Source: Candidatus Contendibacter sp. | GTDB lineage: Bacteria; Pseudomonadota; Gammaproteobacteria; Competibacterales; Competibacteraceae | Assembly (NCBI GenBank): GCA_029624765.1 | Contig: JARSSO010000033.1 | Location: 1-52,587 of the forward strand | Reading direction: 5' to 3' | Length of the DNA: 52,587 bases | Shown here: positions 1 to 11,682 of the stretch, one piece after another | How the letters are laid out: each line of letters opens with the position of its first letter | Numbering within the stretch: position 1 is the first letter of the stretch | Translations under genes and position numbers: made by a program | Notes under the pieces: generated by a model | Told to the model about the DNA's origin: nothing | Seen by the model: only the letters and a program-made list of their open reading frames with translations | The model's database searches: none

Positions 1-71
1 TCCACATCAAGGGATAGATAGTAATGGCGACAAGCAAAGCAAGTGACCCACTAGCATGACAAACCACTAGA

Positions 72-1016
72 CTACCCCGTCAGCATCATCAGCGTCAGCA
101 CCAGCGGCGTGGTCAGCGCCGCCAAGGCAGTCGACAGAATCAGGCTGCCGGCCACCGGTCCTTCCAGCACCTTGAACTGGCGCGACATCAGATACACGTT
201 GGCACCCACCGCCAGCGAGGCCAGCAAGACCACCACCTGGGTTTCCAGCGTCCCCAGTCCGAGCAGCCTGGCCAGCAGCCAGACCACCAGCGGTTGGATC
301 AGCAGCTTGACCGCACTGATTGCCGCGCTGATCCGCCAGTCGTCGCGCAACCGGTATTCGGTCAGCCCCATGCCCAGGGCGATCAGGGCCAGCGGCGTGG
401 CCGCCGGACTCAGCATCGCGAGGGGTTGCTCGATAAGGGTCGGCAGAGGCAGGCCGGTGATGCCGAACAGGGTTCCCGACAGAATCCCGGCGACGATGGG
501 ATTGACCAGCACGGCGCGCGCCGCCTTGGCGAATCCATGTACCGAGAAACTGCCGTGCCGCGCCCACTCGACCGAGATGGTAACCAGGGTCCACAGGATC
601 AACGCATTGAACACCAGCACCAGCGCGACCGATGGCACCGCCGCTTCGCCGAGCGCCACCTTGGCCAGCGGCAGACCCAGCATCACGTTGTTGGAAAATA
701 CCCCGCCCAGCGCAAAGACCGACTGGCCCACGCCGTCGAGTTTAAAGGCTCGCCAGGCGATCAACCGGCCGAGGATGAACACGACCAGACACCCGCCAAA
801 GAAGGCAATGAGCAACCGCGCGTCCACCGGCGGCAGTTTGGAAAAATCGCTCATCAGGCGAAACAGCATCGCCGGCAGCGCCACCGAGAACACGAACCGG
901 GTCATGTGATCCGCCATTGCTTTCGGCCAGTGGCAAAGGCGCATCAGCGCATAGCCAAGGAAGACGAGCACAAACAGGGGAGCGGCGAGCGCGATCTGAT
1001 TCAGGAACGTATTCAT
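72..1016 (-). CDS. AEC family membrane transporter
   Basis: Predicted inner-membrane carrier of the auxin efflux carrier (AEC) family, whose bacterial members export or import small organic acids. The protein (about 314 residues) is almost entirely hydrophobic, with roughly ten membrane segments, the first beginning at residue 10. The family arrangement of two five-helix halves is seen, and the second half ends in a 'SLAVGANVYLMSRQF' stretch typical of the family. I chose the ATG at 1016, which places the first helix near the N-terminus; an ATG at 1031 would add five residues and is also possible. It is 40 nt or less behind panC on the same strand and may be the last gene of the pantothenate operon, but the substrate cannot be read from the sequence. 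Confidence 0.85.
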   Translation of the reverse strand: MNTFLNQIALAAPLFVLVFLGYALMRLCHWPKAMADHMTRFVFSVALPAMLFRLMSDFSKLPPVDARLLIAFFGGCLVVFILGRLIAWRAFKLDGVGQSVFALGGVFSNNVMLGLPLAKVALGEAAVPSVALVLVFNALILWTLVTISVEWARHGSFSVHGFAKAARAVLVNPIVAGILSGTLFGITGLPLPTLIEQPLAMLSPAATPLALIALGMGLTEYRLRDDWRISAAISAVKLLIQPLVVWLLARLLGLGTLETQVVVLLASLAVGANVYLMSRQFKVLEGPVAGSLILSTALAALTTPLVLTLMMLTG

Positions 1017-1056
1017 CAATGATCCGGGCATTGTCCTGCCTGCCCTGAGCCGCGAC

Positions 1057-1908
1057 CTATCCCAGCGTCACCGCCAGGTTGTCGATCAGCCGCGCCCGGC
1101 CCAGCCAGGCCGCCGCGAAGAGCCGCAATTCACGATCCCCGGCCAGGGGACGCCGCAAGTCGTCGGGGCGGCGGATTTCAAAATAGTCGGGCTGGAAGCC
1201 AGCCGCCGCCAGCCTGGCTTTCGCGGCGGCCTCCAGCGCCGCGCAATCTCCTTCACCCGCGCCCAGCCGTTCGGCCGTGGCCCGCAGGGTCGCGTACAGG
1301 GTCGGCGCGATGGTTCGTTCGCTGGCGGACAAGTAGCCATTGCGCGAACTGAGCGCCAGCCCGTCGGACTCCCGCACGGTCGGCACGCCGACGATTTCGA
1401 CCGGCATGTCGAGATCGGCCACCATCCGGCGGATGATCACCAGTTGTTGCCAATCCTTTTCGCCGAACACCGCCACGTCCGGCCCCACCATGTTGAACAG
1501 CTTGCTGACCACCGTGGTGACGCCGGTGAAATGGCCGGGTCGGCTGGCGCCGCACAGCACCGCCGGCAGTTCCGGTACCGTCACCTGGGTCATCTGCTCC
1601 AGCGGGCGCGGATACACCTCGGCCACGCCGGGCGCGAACAGCAGGTCCAGCCCGGCGGCTTCCAACTGGCGGGAGTCCTCGGCCAAGGTGCGGGGATAGG
1701 CGGCGAAGTCCTCGTTGGGACCGAACTGCATCGGATTGACGAAGACGCTGGCGACGGTGCGCGGCGCCAGGGCGCGGGCGCGCTCGACCAGGTGAATATG
1801 ACCCCGGTGCAGATTGCCCATGGTGGGAACGAAGGCCACGCGCTCCCCGGCCCGCTTCCAGGCCGCGACTTGCGCACGCAATTCGGCAACGGTATGGACG
1901 GTTTGCAT
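1057..1908 (-). CDS. panC: Pantothenate synthetase
   Basis: Cytosolic enzyme that joins pantoate and beta-alanine with ATP to make pantothenate, the precursor of coenzyme A. The length of 283 residues is normal. Visible motifs are the nucleotidyltransferase HIGH-like '[10 protein letters not shown]' near residue 28, '[12 protein letters not shown]', 'FGEKDWQQL' and the KMSKS-like region '[12 protein letters not shown]'. It starts 19 nt after the panB stop and is followed 25-40 nt later by the AEC transporter gene, so panB, panC and the transporter probably share a transcript. No panD (aspartate decarboxylase) is visible next to it, so beta-alanine must come from elsewhere in the genome. Confidence 0.97.
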   Translation of the reverse strand: MQTVHTVAELRAQVAAWKRAGERVAFVPTMGNLHRGHIHLVERARALAPRTVASVFVNPMQFGPNEDFAAYPRTLAEDSRQLEAAGLDLLFAPGVAEVYPRPLEQMTQVTVPELPAVLCGASRPGHFTGVTTVVSKLFNMVGPDVAVFGEKDWQQLVIIRRMVADLDMPVEIVGVPTVRESDGLALSSRNGYLSASERTIAPTLYATLRATAERLGAGEGDCAALEAAAKARLAAAGFQPDYFEIRRPDDLRRPLAGDRELRLFAAAWLGRARLIDNLAVTLG

Positions 1909-1927
1909 GAAACGCGCTCCTCGACGC

Positions 1928-2746
1928 TCAAGCGATGCAATGTTCGGGGCCGGGAAATTCGCCGCTCTTGACGGCGGCCACGTAGGCGGTCACCGCCGCT
2001 TGCAGGCTGTCGCGGCCGGTCAGGAAGTCTTTGGAGAATTTCGGCCGGCGGCCGGAAGTGATGCCCAGCATGTCGTAGCTGACCAGGACCTGGGCGTCGC
2101 AGTGGGGACCGGCGCCAATGCCGATCAGGGGAATGGCGAGCGCCTCGGTCAGCCGCGCCGCCAGTTCGGCCGGAATACATTCCACCAGCGCCATGTCGGC
2201 CCCGGCGTCCTGCAAGGCCAGCGCCTCGTCGATGATCTGGCGGGCGGCCGCTTCCTCGCGGCCCTGCACCTTGTAGCCGCCCAGCTTGTGCACCGACTGC
2301 GGCAACAGGCCAAGATGCGCGCAGACCGGAATGCCGTTGCGGCTCAGTTGGCGCACCGTTTCCACCAGCCAGCCGCCGCCTTCCAGCTTGACCATCTGGG
2401 CGCCGCCCTCGCCCATCAACCGGGCGGCGTTGTATACCCCTTGCTCGACCGTGGCGTAGCTGGCGAACGGCATGTCGGCCATCAGCAGAGCCGTCCGGCA
2501 GCCACGCGCCACCAGCCGGGTGTGATAGATCATGTCTTCCATCGTCACCGGGACGGTGGTGCGCTGGCCCTGCACCACCATGCCCAGCGAATCGCCGACC
2601 AGAATCACCTCCACGCCCGCCGCTTCCAACAATGCCGCGAAACTGGCATCGTAGGCGGTCAGAACCGCGAATTTTTCCCGGTCGCGCTTCATCTTCGCCA
2701 GGGTGGTGATCGTGATGGGTTTGCGGGTTGGTTGTTCCTGGTACAT
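1928..2746 (-). CDS. panB: 3-methyl-2-oxobutanoate hydroxymethyltransferase
   Basis: Catalyses the first committed step of pantothenate synthesis, transferring a hydroxymethyl group from methylene-tetrahydrofolate to alpha-ketoisovalerate. The 272-residue length fits the decameric family. Recognisable segments are '[17 protein letters not shown]', '[11 protein letters not shown]' with the metal-binding Asp, 'VKLEGGG', '[11 protein letters not shown]' and '[15 protein letters not shown]' followed by 'PLIGIGAG'. The adjacent folK gene makes a folate precursor, so the cofactor pathway and its consumer lie side by side, an arrangement common in gammaproteobacteria. About 109 nt separate it from folK, so it may also have its own promoter. 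Confidence 0.97.
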   Translation of the reverse strand: MYQEQPTRKPITITTLAKMKRDREKFAVLTAYDASFAALLEAAGVEVILVGDSLGMVVQGQRTTVPVTMEDMIYHTRLVARGCRTALLMADMPFASYATVEQGVYNAARLMGEGGAQMVKLEGGGWLVETVRQLSRNGIPVCAHLGLLPQSVHKLGGYKVQGREEAAARQIIDEALALQDAGADMALVECIPAELAARLTEALAIPLIGIGAGPHCDAQVLVSYDMLGITSGRRPKFSKDFLTGRDSLQAAVTAYVAAVKSGEFPGPEHCIA

Positions 2747-2855
2747 GGCGTGCTCTGGTGAAGCCGGATCGCCCCGGTGAATGGCGGGGGCGCGACGGCG
2801 GCGGGTTCGGGAAAAGGTTCTGGGGGAGCCGGACTGGCGAGCTTATCGTACCCGG

Positions 2856-3353
2856 TTAATCGGCGCTGTCCAGACGGACGATGGCCTGGGGCGGGCAGCG
2901 CGCCAGCAGTTCGATCAGCGGTCCGCGGCCGGGAATATCCAGATTCGGGGCGATGTCGCGCAGGGGATAAAGCACGAACGCCCGTTCGTGCAGGCGGGGA
3001 TGCGGCAAAGTCAGCCGTGGGTCGTCGCTGGTCAGTCGATCGTACAACAGCACATCCAGGTCCAGGGTCCGCGCGGCCCAGCGCACGGTTCGAGTGCGGC
3101 CCTGCGCGAGCTCAAGCGTCCGCAACGCCATCAGCAATTGCTGAGGGGTCAATCCGGTATCCAGGGCGGCGACGGCGTTGATGTAGTCCGGCTGACCGGG
3201 CGGCCCGCCGACCGGAGCTGTGCGATACAGCGGCGATTGCGCCACGCAACCACTGGCGAGAATCCCGTTCAGCGCCTGGAACGCGCGCCGTACCTGGCGG
3301 ATCGGATCGTCCAGATTGCTGCCGATGCCGATGTAGGCCCGCGCGGGTCGCAT
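2856..3353 (-). CDS. folK: 6-hydroxymethyl-7,8-dihydropterin pyrophosphokinase
   Basis: HPPK transfers pyrophosphate from ATP to 6-hydroxymethyl-dihydropterin in folate synthesis. The start at 3353 gives 'MRPARAYIGIGSNLDDP', the standard beginning of the family; a longer frame up to 3410 would run into pcnB. The hallmark 'RWAARTLDLDVLLYD' with the two metal-binding Asp residues and 'LPHPRLHERAFVLYPL' are present. The gene begins 16 nt after the pcnB stop, in the usual pcnB-folK-panB-panC order. Confidence 0.96.
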   Translation of the reverse strand: MRPARAYIGIGSNLDDPIRQVRRAFQALNGILASGCVAQSPLYRTAPVGGPPGQPDYINAVAALDTGLTPQQLLMALRTLELAQGRTRTVRWAARTLDLDVLLYDRLTSDDPRLTLPHPRLHERAFVLYPLRDIAPNLDIPGRGPLIELLARCPPQAIVRLDSAD

Positions 3354-3369
3354 GGGACGATTCCCGGAC

Positions 3370-4722
3370 TTAGGCCTCGGGCGCCGGTTGAGCAGCCTGG
3401 TCACCCCCACGGGCGGAGCGCGGCTTGCGACGGCGGCGGGGCTTGCCCTTTTTCGCTTTGGGCGCTGGCTGGGTGGCCAGGACGCGGCCAGCCGGATCGA
3501 GCGCCAGCAACTGGGTCCACCAGTCGGCCAATTCCGCCGCCTGTTCGTCGGCCTCGGCGCGCAGCAACAGAAAATCGTAGCCGGCGCGGAAGCGGGGATG
3601 GTCCAGCAGACGCAACGCGCGCTTGCCGGCGATAACCGTCAGTCGTTGTTGCAGCTCCCAGATTTCCCGCATCGGCAGACTGTAGCGGCGGGGCAGGGCG
3701 GTGTGGCGGATTTGCGCCTGGATGACCCGTTCGGCCGCTTCCTGCAGGGCCATGTGCGCGTCCAGCCCCTCCGCCTCAAGGTGGCGCATCCGTTCCCGCA
3801 GCGGCTCCCACAGCAGGGCGGCGAACAGGAACGCCGGGTTGACCGGCTTGTTTTCGGCCAACCGGCTGTCGGTGCTGGCCAGCGCCCGGACCAGCAGGGT
3901 TTTGGGATAGTGATGCTGCTGGTGGTTCAGGCAGCGCTCGGTCGCCGGAAACAGCCAGACGAACAGACGGTAATGGCGGAGCAGTTCGAACGTCTGAATG
4001 GCGCAACCACCCAGAAACAGTTTGAGCACTTCGTCGAACAGCCGGGCCGGGGGAATTTTTTCCAGAAGATGGCCCAGCCGGTGCAGCGGCGCCTCGGTGG
4101 CCGGGTCGAGCCGGAACCCCAGCTTGGCGGCGAATCGCACCGCCCGCAGCAGACGGACCGGGTCTTCATGGTAGTGTTGGGCCGGGTCGCCGATCAGCCG
4201 GATCAGGCCGGCCTGGAGATCGGCCATGCCACCCACGTAGTCGAGCACGGCGAAGTTGGCGATGTCGTAGTAAAGGGCGTTGATGGTGAAATCCCGCCGC
4301 CAGGCGTCGTCCTCGATGGTGCCGTAGACATTGTCGCTGAGGATGCGACCGTCGGCGGCCCGCTCCACGCTGGGACCGTCGCTGTCGTCGCTATCGCGGC
4401 CACAGGCGCGGAAGGTGGCGACCTCGACGATTTCCTGGCCAAACTGGACGTGAGCCAGCCGGAAGCGGCGACCGATCAGCCGGCAGTTGCGAAACAGCTT
4501 GTAAACCTGTTCGGGGCGGGCGTCGGTGGCGACGTCGAAATCCTTGGGCTCGCGGCCGAGCAGCAAATCGCGCACCCCGCCCCCGACCAGACAGGCGCGA
4601 TAGCCGGCCTCCCGCAGCCGGTACAGGACTTTAACCGCGTTGGGGCTGATGTTGGCCCGCGAGACGTTGTGTTCGGGGCGGGGAATGATGACGGGGGGGA
4701 GATTTGAGCGTGTGGATTCCAA
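3370..4722 (-). CDS. pcnB: Poly(A) polymerase I
   Basis: Adds poly(A) tails to RNA 3' ends, which in bacteria promotes RNA decay. The 450-residue protein has the class II nucleotidyltransferase head 'LVGGGVRDLLLG' followed by 'KDFDVATDA' (catalytic Asp pair), 'GRRFRLAHV', and 'RRDFTINALYYD', which distinguishes this family and CCA-adding enzymes. The very basic C-terminal tail (Lys/Arg-rich, last 35 residues) fits the RNA-binding tail of PcnB rather than a CCA enzyme. It is the first gene of the minus-strand operon running to the AEC transporter, and its start lies back to back with the tRNA-Glu promoter. Confidence 0.95.
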   Translation of the reverse strand: MESTRSNLPPVIIPRPEHNVSRANISPNAVKVLYRLREAGYRACLVGGGVRDLLLGREPKDFDVATDARPEQVYKLFRNCRLIGRRFRLAHVQFGQEIVEVATFRACGRDSDDSDGPSVERAADGRILSDNVYGTIEDDAWRRDFTINALYYDIANFAVLDYVGGMADLQAGLIRLIGDPAQHYHEDPVRLLRAVRFAAKLGFRLDPATEAPLHRLGHLLEKIPPARLFDEVLKLFLGGCAIQTFELLRHYRLFVWLFPATERCLNHQQHHYPKTLLVRALASTDSRLAENKPVNPAFLFAALLWEPLRERMRHLEAEGLDAHMALQEAAERVIQAQIRHTALPRRYSLPMREIWELQQRLTVIAGKRALRLLDHPRFRAGYDFLLLRAEADEQAAELADWWTQLLALDPAGRVLATQPAPKAKKGKPRRRRKPRSARGGDQAAQPAPEA

Positions 4723-4739
4723 GGCGGGTTCGCCAACTC

Positions 4740-4767
4740 TTGTTTACAGCGGAAGCGCCGGTATAAT
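4740..4767 (+). promoter_or_regulatory. Sigma-70 promoter for tRNA-Glu
   Basis: A -35 like TTGTTT (4740-4745), a 16-nt spacer and a perfect -10 TATAAT (4762-4767) lie 34 nt before the first base of the tRNA. It overlaps the region just upstream of the divergent pcnB start. Confidence 0.7.
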
Positions 4768-4801
4768 ACTACTTTCCTTCCAAGACGCCACCCGCCATCC
4801 C

Positions 4802-4877
4802 GCTCCCTTCGTCTAGTGGCCCAGGACACCGCCCTCTCACGGCGGGAACAGGGGTTCGAAACCCCTAGGGAGCGCCA
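4802..4877 (+). tRNA. tRNA-Glu (anticodon CTC)
   Basis: A full cloverleaf: acceptor arms GCTCCCT / AGGGAGC, anticodon stem CCGCC / GGCGG around loop CTCTCAC giving anticodon CTC (reads GAG), a TTCGAAA-type T-loop, discriminator G and an encoded CCA. The length of 76 nt is normal. It stands alone, with its own promoter. Confidence 0.95.
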
Positions 4878-5005
4878 ATCAAATTGGCCAGGCCGGACAG
4901 GGTTCGGGCTGAATCGACCGCCTGTTGATGAACAATGCATTTGGTGGCGTCGATTCAGCGCGATACCCTGGTTTGTTACTCCCCATGCAATGATTTGAAT
5001 TCATC

Positions 5006-5242
5006 ATGAATCATCGCCCCCAACATGTTTCCCAACACCCTCTCCCTCGGCCCAGCCTGATTCAGGTCATCCTCAGCGTGCTGGCTTCCTTTTTCGGGGT
5101 GCAGAACAGACAGAATTTCGAACGGGATTTCAAGCACGGCAAGGCCGCTCACTACATCGTGGTCGGGCTGGTGATGACGATCGTGCTGATCGTGGTGCTG
5201 GCCAGCCTTGTCAATTTGGTGCTGCGCGTCTCGGGCGTCTAG
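5006..5242 (+). CDS. DUF2970 small membrane protein
   Basis: A 78-residue protein with the features of the DUF2970 family: a short N-terminal helix 'LIQVILSVLASFFGVQN', the charged 'RDFKHGKAAHY' loop, and a C-terminal transmembrane segment (about residues 51-75, Ile/Val/Leu-rich). The family is widespread in proteobacteria and of unknown function; it is probably an inner-membrane protein. It follows tRNA-Glu by about 130 nt and has no close partner on its strand. Confidence 0.75.
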   Translation: MNHRPQHVSQHPLPRPSLIQVILSVLASFFGVQNRQNFERDFKHGKAAHYIVVGLVMTIVLIVVLASLVNLVLRVSGV

Positions 5243-5328
5243 AGCGAACAGGGCTTTAACAGGATGGATATGGATGCGGTCGAAAAACTCGCTATTGATT
5301 TTAAAGCGAAAATTTTTTGGAGCACGGG

Positions 5329-5366
5329 CTTCCAGCCTGCTTTTGGCTCCTCTGGTGGGCTGGAAG
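5329..5366. repeat. Imperfect palindrome (9-bp arms)
   Basis: CTTCCAGCC (5329-5337) and GGCTGGAAG (5358-5366) form an inverted repeat with a 20-nt loop in the 280-nt gap between the DUF2970 gene and the icd terminator. There is no T-run, so it is more like a repetitive extragenic palindrome than a terminator. The rest of that gap (5243-5524) shows no gene I can support. Confidence 0.35.
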
Positions 5367-5527
5367 ACCGCAGAAAATCAAACAGCTAGTTTTTGTGCAG
5401 CCTCTTAATTGAAAGTCAACGACCATGATTGTTGGAGGCACAGTCGATGATGCTTCAATCATCGACCTTACGGCTTCCGAAGAACTTTCATGGAGCCAAT
5501 CTCCGAAGATGGATTTCGCCGACCACG

Positions 5528-5575
5528 AAAAAACGGCGCTCCCGCCCGCGGCCCTTGGGTCGCCGCGGGAGCGCC
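5528..5575 (-). terminator. Rho-independent terminator of icd
   Basis: Read on the minus strand, an 11-bp perfect stem (GGCGCTCCCGC at 5535-5545 pairing with 5565-5575) is followed directly by a run of six T (5528-5533). It lies 30 nt after the icd stop codon. Confidence 0.9.
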
Positions 5576-5605
5576 GTCATCGGCGTCGGCCTTGGCCGGC
5601 GGGGA

Positions 5606-7372
<1,767 letters not shown>

Positions 7373-7550
7373 GAAACCTCCTGCCTCGTTGTGGCTTCCA
7401 CAAATTCGGTTGAATTCTGGAACGCGCGGTTGAAAATGTTGCGGTCGGCGCGCAAAAACGCGCACTAAGCTACACGCAAACCCTTTTTCTGTCCATGATG
7501 ATCCGTGGTCGCGCGGCAGCCGCCGGCTCTCCCATGAACGGAATATCGCC

Positions 7551-8480
7551 ATGACTCTGAACGAATTACGCTACATCGTCGCCGTCGCCCGCGAGCGGCA
7601 TTTCGGGCGGGCCGCCGAGTCCTGCCATATCAGCCAGCCCACCTTGAGCGTGGCGGTGCGCAAGCTGGAGGAGGAACTGGGCGTGGCCCTGTTCGAACGC
7701 GGTTCCAGCGAGGTGGCGGTGACGCCGACCGGTCGGCGCGTCGTTGAACAGGCCCGGCGGGTGCTGGACGAGGCGGCGGTCATCCGTCAACTCGCCATTC
7801 AGGGCCAGGACGAATTGGCCGGAATGTTGCGGCTGGGGGTGATCTACACCATCGGTCCGTATCTGTTGCCGCACCTGATTCCCCGCCTGCACCGCCGCGC
7901 CCCGCGCATGCCGTTGCAGATCGAGGAGAACTACACGGCGGTGCTGAGCGAGCAGCTCAGGGACGGCGAACTCGACGTGCTGATCCTGTCGCTGCCGTTC
8001 GCGGAGGCGGGGATCATGACCCAGCCGGTGTACGAAGAACCATTCGTGGTGCTGATGCCGACCGGCCATCCGCTGGAGCAGGCGACGGCGGTCGATTCAC
8101 CGACCCTGGCGCGGCAGGAGCTGCTGTTGCTGGGACCGGGCCACTGCTTCCGCGACCAGGTGCTGCGGTTTTGCCCGGACTGCACCCGGTTGAGCGTGGC
8201 GTCGGACAACATGCAGCGCGCGCTGGAAGGCAGCTCGCTGGAAACCATCCGGCTGATGGTGGCGACCGGGATGGGCGTCACCGTGTTGCCGTACACCTCG
8301 GTCAGCGGCTATGCCCATGCCAGCGACCTGCTCAGTGTCCGGCCGTTCGCGGACCCGGCTCCAACCCGGGTGGTGGCGCTGGCCTGGCGAAAAAGTTTTC
8401 CGCGCGCGGCCGTGATTGCGCTGCTGACCGAGGCGATCCACGCCTGCCCCCTGGGTGAGGCAGTGCGGACATTGGAATAA
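7551..8480 (+). CDS. oxyR: LysR-family peroxide sensor OxyR
   Basis: A 309-residue LysR-type regulator with an N-terminal winged helix-turn-helix ('[20 protein letters not shown]') and an effector domain. Two cysteines sit at residues 199 and 208 in '[14 protein letters not shown]', the same positions and context as the redox pair of E. coli OxyR, which form a disulfide with hydrogen peroxide. '[12 protein letters not shown]' further supports OxyR over other LysR proteins. It is divergent from icd with 178 nt between the two start codons, so the shared region may hold an OxyR site; I did not find a confident one. Confidence 0.92.
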   Translation: MTLNELRYIVAVARERHFGRAAESCHISQPTLSVAVRKLEEELGVALFERGSSEVAVTPTGRRVVEQARRVLDEAAVIRQLAIQGQDELAGMLRLGVIYTIGPYLLPHLIPRLHRRAPRMPLQIEENYTAVLSEQLRDGELDVLILSLPFAEAGIMTQPVYEEPFVVLMPTGHPLEQATAVDSPTLARQELLLLGPGHCFRDQVLRFCPDCTRLSVASDNMQRALEGSSLETIRLMVATGMGVTVLPYTSVSGYAHASDLLSVRPFADPAPTRVVALAWRKSFPRAAVIALLTEAIHACPLGEAVRTLE

Positions 8481-8541
8481 TCGGCCAAACTCGTTCGGGT
8501 CGAACGCCGCGCGCAAGGTCGGCGGGCGCTCCGGCGACCGA

Positions 8542-9645
8542 TCAGCCGAACGCGTCCGGTCCCAACCCCACCAGCGGCAGCAACCGTTTCAGCCCTTCCG
8601 CCAGCGTAGAGGGATCGTCGGTTCGCAGGGTCAGATGCCCCACCTTGCGACCGGGTCGCGGGGCCTTGCCGTAGGCGTGGTAATGCGTTCCAGCCACCGT
8701 CAGCGCCACCGTCCGATCGGGCATGGCGCCGATACAGTTCACCATCGCCGCATGACCGATGGCGACGGTCGAACCCAGCGGCAGGCCAAGAATCGCTCGC
8801 AGATGATTCTCGAACTGGCTGGTTTCCGCGCCCTCGATGGTCCAGTGCCCGGAGTTGTGAACCCGCGGCGCCATTTCGTTGGCGATCAGTCGCCCCTCCT
8901 TGACGAAAAACTCGATGGCCAGCAGTCCGACGTAGTTCAGCCGGTCCAGCAGCCGGCGGGCGTAATTCCAGCCCTCGCGCTCCAGTTCCGGCTCCGGGCA
9001 TGGCGCTCGCGACAGGCGCAGGATACCGTCGCGATGATGGTTTTCCACCAGTGGATAGAACGCGGTCGCGCCATCGCGGCCCCGCGCCGCCAGCACCGAC
9101 ACTTCCCGCTCGAACAGCACGAATCCCTCCAAAATCAGCGGCGCGCCGCTCAGTGCCCGCCAGGCCGAATCGACATCCTCGGGCGCGCGCAAGATGCGCT
9201 GACCCTTGCCGTCGTATCCCAGTCGACGGGTTTTCAACACCGCCGGCAACTCGATCCGGGTCACGGCTCGGCGCAATTCCTCCAGACTGGACACGGTGGC
9301 GAAGGGCGGAGTTGGAATGCCCAGTTCCCAAAACAGGGTTTTTTCGGAAACCCGATCCTGCGCCGTCGCCAGCGCGCCGGGCGGCGGATAAACCGCCACC
9401 TCCCGTTCCAGGGCCAGGGCGGCGGTCGCCGGCACGTTTTCAAAATCGAAGGTCACCACCTCAGCCCACTCCGCCAGTTGTTCCAGCCGGGCCTCGGCGT
9501 CATAGTCGCCCCGAAGCAACGTCGCCACTTGGCCGGCACAGGCGTCGGCGGCGGGATCGAGCACCTGGAACCGCAAATTGAGCGGATAGCCCGCCAAAGC
9601 CAGCATTCGCGCCAGTTGGCCGCCACCAACGATACCGACGTTCAT
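8542..9645 (-). CDS. purK: N5-carboxyaminoimidazole ribonucleotide synthase
   Basis: ATP-grasp enzyme that carboxylates AIR with bicarbonate in purine synthesis. The start at 9645 gives '[19 protein letters not shown]', typical of PurK. The ATP-grasp core is visible ('[15 protein letters not shown]', '[15 protein letters not shown]', '[14 protein letters not shown]'). The 367-residue length is normal. Its ATG overlaps the purE stop by 4 nt (ATGA), showing translational coupling. It converges with oxyR; the 61 nt between them contain no clear terminator. Confidence 0.96.
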   Translation of the reverse strand: MNVGIVGGGQLARMLALAGYPLNLRFQVLDPAADACAGQVATLLRGDYDAEARLEQLAEWAEVVTFDFENVPATAALALEREVAVYPPPGALATAQDRVSEKTLFWELGIPTPPFATVSSLEELRRAVTRIELPAVLKTRRLGYDGKGQRILRAPEDVDSAWRALSGAPLILEGFVLFEREVSVLAARGRDGATAFYPLVENHHRDGILRLSRAPCPEPELEREGWNYARRLLDRLNYVGLLAIEFFVKEGRLIANEMAPRVHNSGHWTIEGAETSQFENHLRAILGLPLGSTVAIGHAAMVNCIGAMPDRTVALTVAGTHYHAYGKAPRPGRKVGHLTLRTDDPSTLAEGLKRLLPLVGLGPDAFG

Positions 9646-10139
9646 GGCTTGAGATTCCTCGGATCGGGTTCGGCCAGCACCCGCGCGGTTTGACGGGCGC
9701 GGAACTCGCGCGCCGCCTCGCGGATCGCCGGGTATTTGTTGCCGAGCAACGCGGCGGCCAGCAGGGCGGCGTTGATCGCGCCGGCCTTGCCGATGGCCAG
9801 CGTACCGACCGGAATGCCGCCCGGCATCTGGACGATGGACAGCAACGAATCCAGGCCGTTGAGGGCTTGCGACTGCACCGGCACGCCCAGCACCGGCAAC
9901 ACCGTCTTGGCCGCCACCATGCCCGGCAGGTGAGCGGCGCCGCCGGCTCCGGCAATGATCGCTTCCAACCCGCGCGCCTCGGCGGTGGCGGCGTACTCGA
10001 ACAGCAGGTCGGGGGTGCGATGGGCCGAAACCACGCGAACCTCGTGGAGTATCCCCAGCGTGTCCAGGGTGTTTGCCGCGTGCTCCAGGGTGCTCCAGTC
10101 GGAAGTGGAGCCCATGATCAAGCCAACCAGTGGATTCAT
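9642..10139 (-). CDS. purE: N5-carboxyaminoimidazole ribonucleotide mutase
   Basis: Class I PurE shifts the carboxyl group of N5-CAIR to give CAIR, acting on the PurK product. The family signatures '[16 protein letters not shown]', 'SAHRTPD' with the catalytic His, '[14 protein letters not shown]' and '[21 protein letters not shown]' are present. I set the start at the Met directly before '[10 protein letters not shown]'; an ATG nine nt upstream (10148) is equally possible and neither has a strong ribosome site. Confidence 0.95.
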   Translation of the reverse strand: MNPLVGLIMGSTSDWSTLEHAANTLDTLGILHEVRVVSAHRTPDLLFEYAATAEARGLEAIIAGAGGAAHLPGMVAAKTVLPVLGVPVQSQALNGLDSLLSIVQMPGGIPVGTLAIGKAGAINAALLAAALLGNKYPAIREAAREFRARQTARVLAEPDPRNLKP

Positions 10140-10326
10140 GCGTATCATCAAACAGGTCAAGTTGAGGGTGCGCCATGCTCTGGCGCGCGCCTAATTATGC
10201 TCCAACGACCGGGTGCTGGCATCCTCGATTCGCTCACGTGGGTGCGAGGTTATCCAAACCGGGCGCGGCAGAGTGCTCCAGAAAACTCATGGATCCGTGG
10301 CCCAATCGGATGCGCCGGATCGATCC

Positions 10327-10575
10327 TCAGTCGTCCCAACCCTCAACGCCGAATCCCAGCAGCGCCCGTTCCGTTTCGCTGAGGACCACCAGCACGCTGG
10401 CGTGCTGGCGCCGCAGCCAGGCCAGCCGGTCGCGCTGGTCAGCGTGCTCGCCAATTTCGAGCTCGACCGGCGCTCGCAAAATGGCGGTCAGCTCCGCGAC
10501 CGATGCTTCCAATTCGTCCAATTCCTTGAGCAATTCCAGCCGCCGAATCCGTAATTCATCGAACGAATGCATCAT
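10327..10575 (-). CDS. Small coiled-coil protein, unknown
   Basis: An 82-residue acidic, Leu/Glu-rich protein that is probably largely helical: residues 5-40 have a heptad-like spacing (LRIRRLELLKELDELEAS). A good ribosome site (GGAGG, spacing 7) precedes the ATG at 10575. I do not recognise a family. It lies 190 nt upstream of purE on the same strand, with an AT-poor gap between. Confidence 0.55.
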   Translation of the reverse strand: MMHSFDELRIRRLELLKELDELEASVAELTAILRAPVELEIGEHADQRDRLAWLRRQHASVLVVLSETERALLGFGVEGWDD

Positions 10576-11001
10576 TGTTCCTCCAGGAAACCCACTGGCG
10601 CTTCAATCGTCTTGAAATCCCGTTAATTAGAGAATCGCGGGGACGGGCGGACCGCGCCAGGATGATGCGCGGACCACCGAGGCGCCGGAGGGCTGAAACT
10701 CCACGGTGGATCGGGGGCGCCAGGCATTCGCGGATCGCGAGCGGGACGCGGCGCCATTTCGTAAGAAACCTGGGAGAACCAGGGTTGGTCACGGCTCCCA
10801 GGGACCATCGGGAAGTGGTTCAGAAATCTCTCTCCCACCGGTGGGAGAGAGGCGGAGGCGAGAGTATCCCTTCAACAAATCCGCCCATAACGGGCTCTAA
10901 GGTTATTTCCATATAATCGGTTGAAATTAAAAGATAAAAACATCAAGTTATTTAATGCGGCTTGCGAGACCATCGCCGGAACGCGATGGAGTCCGGAGCG
11001 A
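10576..11001. other. Intergenic region with palindrome, no gene seen
   Basis: No supported reading frame. It holds the 24-bp palindrome at 10828-10851 and, from about 10,900 to 10,960, a short AT-rich patch unlike the flanking DNA. Confidence 0.5.
10828..10851. repeat. Perfect 24-bp palindrome, REP-like
   Basis: Twelve bases on each side of the axis between 10,839 and 10,840 pair without a mismatch, built on CCCACC|GGTGGG with CTCTCT/AGAGAG outer arms. No T-run follows, so it does not look like an intrinsic terminator. Pyrimidine/purine palindromes of this kind are often dispersed repeats. Confidence 0.6.
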
Positions 11002-11628
11002 CTACGGCACCAGATCGTCGGTGGCAATCGGATAATCGATTCCCGCCCGCGCCAGATCGGCGTAGGTGGTCGGTTGTTGGGCGGGATCGATTTCCAGCCC
11101 CAACTGCAAACCGATTTGCGACAGCGAGAACAGACCGCGTATTGCCGGTTTGCCGGTTTCAGGATCGGCATCCACCACCATCGCGTGCTGTCGGTTGGCT
11201 TGGCGCAGGGTCGCGATGATATCGCCCACCCGCGCGTTGGCCACGTCCTCCATTCGCAAAACCTCCAGTTTGGGTTGGAGGGTCATGATGTCGGCGACCA
11301 GCAGATCCTCCCAGGCGCCGCCGGCCTTGGCCAGGATTCGGGCGGGTTTCTCACCCTCGATGTCGCGGCTGGTGATCAGCCCGACAATTTGGCGATCGGT
11401 ATCGCGCGCCAGCAACAGCCGCACTCCCCGCCTGATCATGGTATCCAACGCCTTGTTCAACGGCGTGGTCAGCTCGGTGGTGTAGGCGGTCACCCGGCTG
11501 AGATCGGTCATCACCGTCACGGCGGGGTCGTCGGCCGTCACCCGCTCCGGCAGGGATTGCCGGGGGTGAAAATAGCTGGCGCCGCTGTCCAGGTGATAAA
11601 GCGAAAGGGGCTGGTAATCGTGGGCCAT
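11002..11628 (-). CDS. CBS-domain protein
   Basis: A 208-residue soluble protein with two CBS motifs. The first covers about residues 38-93 ('AVTVMTDLSRV' to 'QIVGLITSRDIEGEKP'). The second covers about 110-175 ('LLVADIMTLQPKLEVL' to 'IRGLFSLSQIGLQL'). No catalytic domain is attached, so it probably senses an adenosine nucleotide and acts through a partner. The ribosome site AGGAGA is clear. It follows the Nudix hydrolase gene by 54 nt on the same strand. Confidence 0.8.
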   Translation of the reverse strand: MAHDYQPLSLYHLDSGASYFHPRQSLPERVTADDPAVTVMTDLSRVTAYTTELTTPLNKALDTMIRRGVRLLLARDTDRQIVGLITSRDIEGEKPARILAKAGGAWEDLLVADIMTLQPKLEVLRMEDVANARVGDIIATLRQANRQHAMVVDADPETGKPAIRGLFSLSQIGLQLGLEIDPAQQPTTYADLARAGIDYPIATDDLVP

Positions 11629-11682
11629 CGAAGAATCTCCTGTAGGAATTTATGGAGAGTGAGGAAGGCTCCGGTGACCCGC

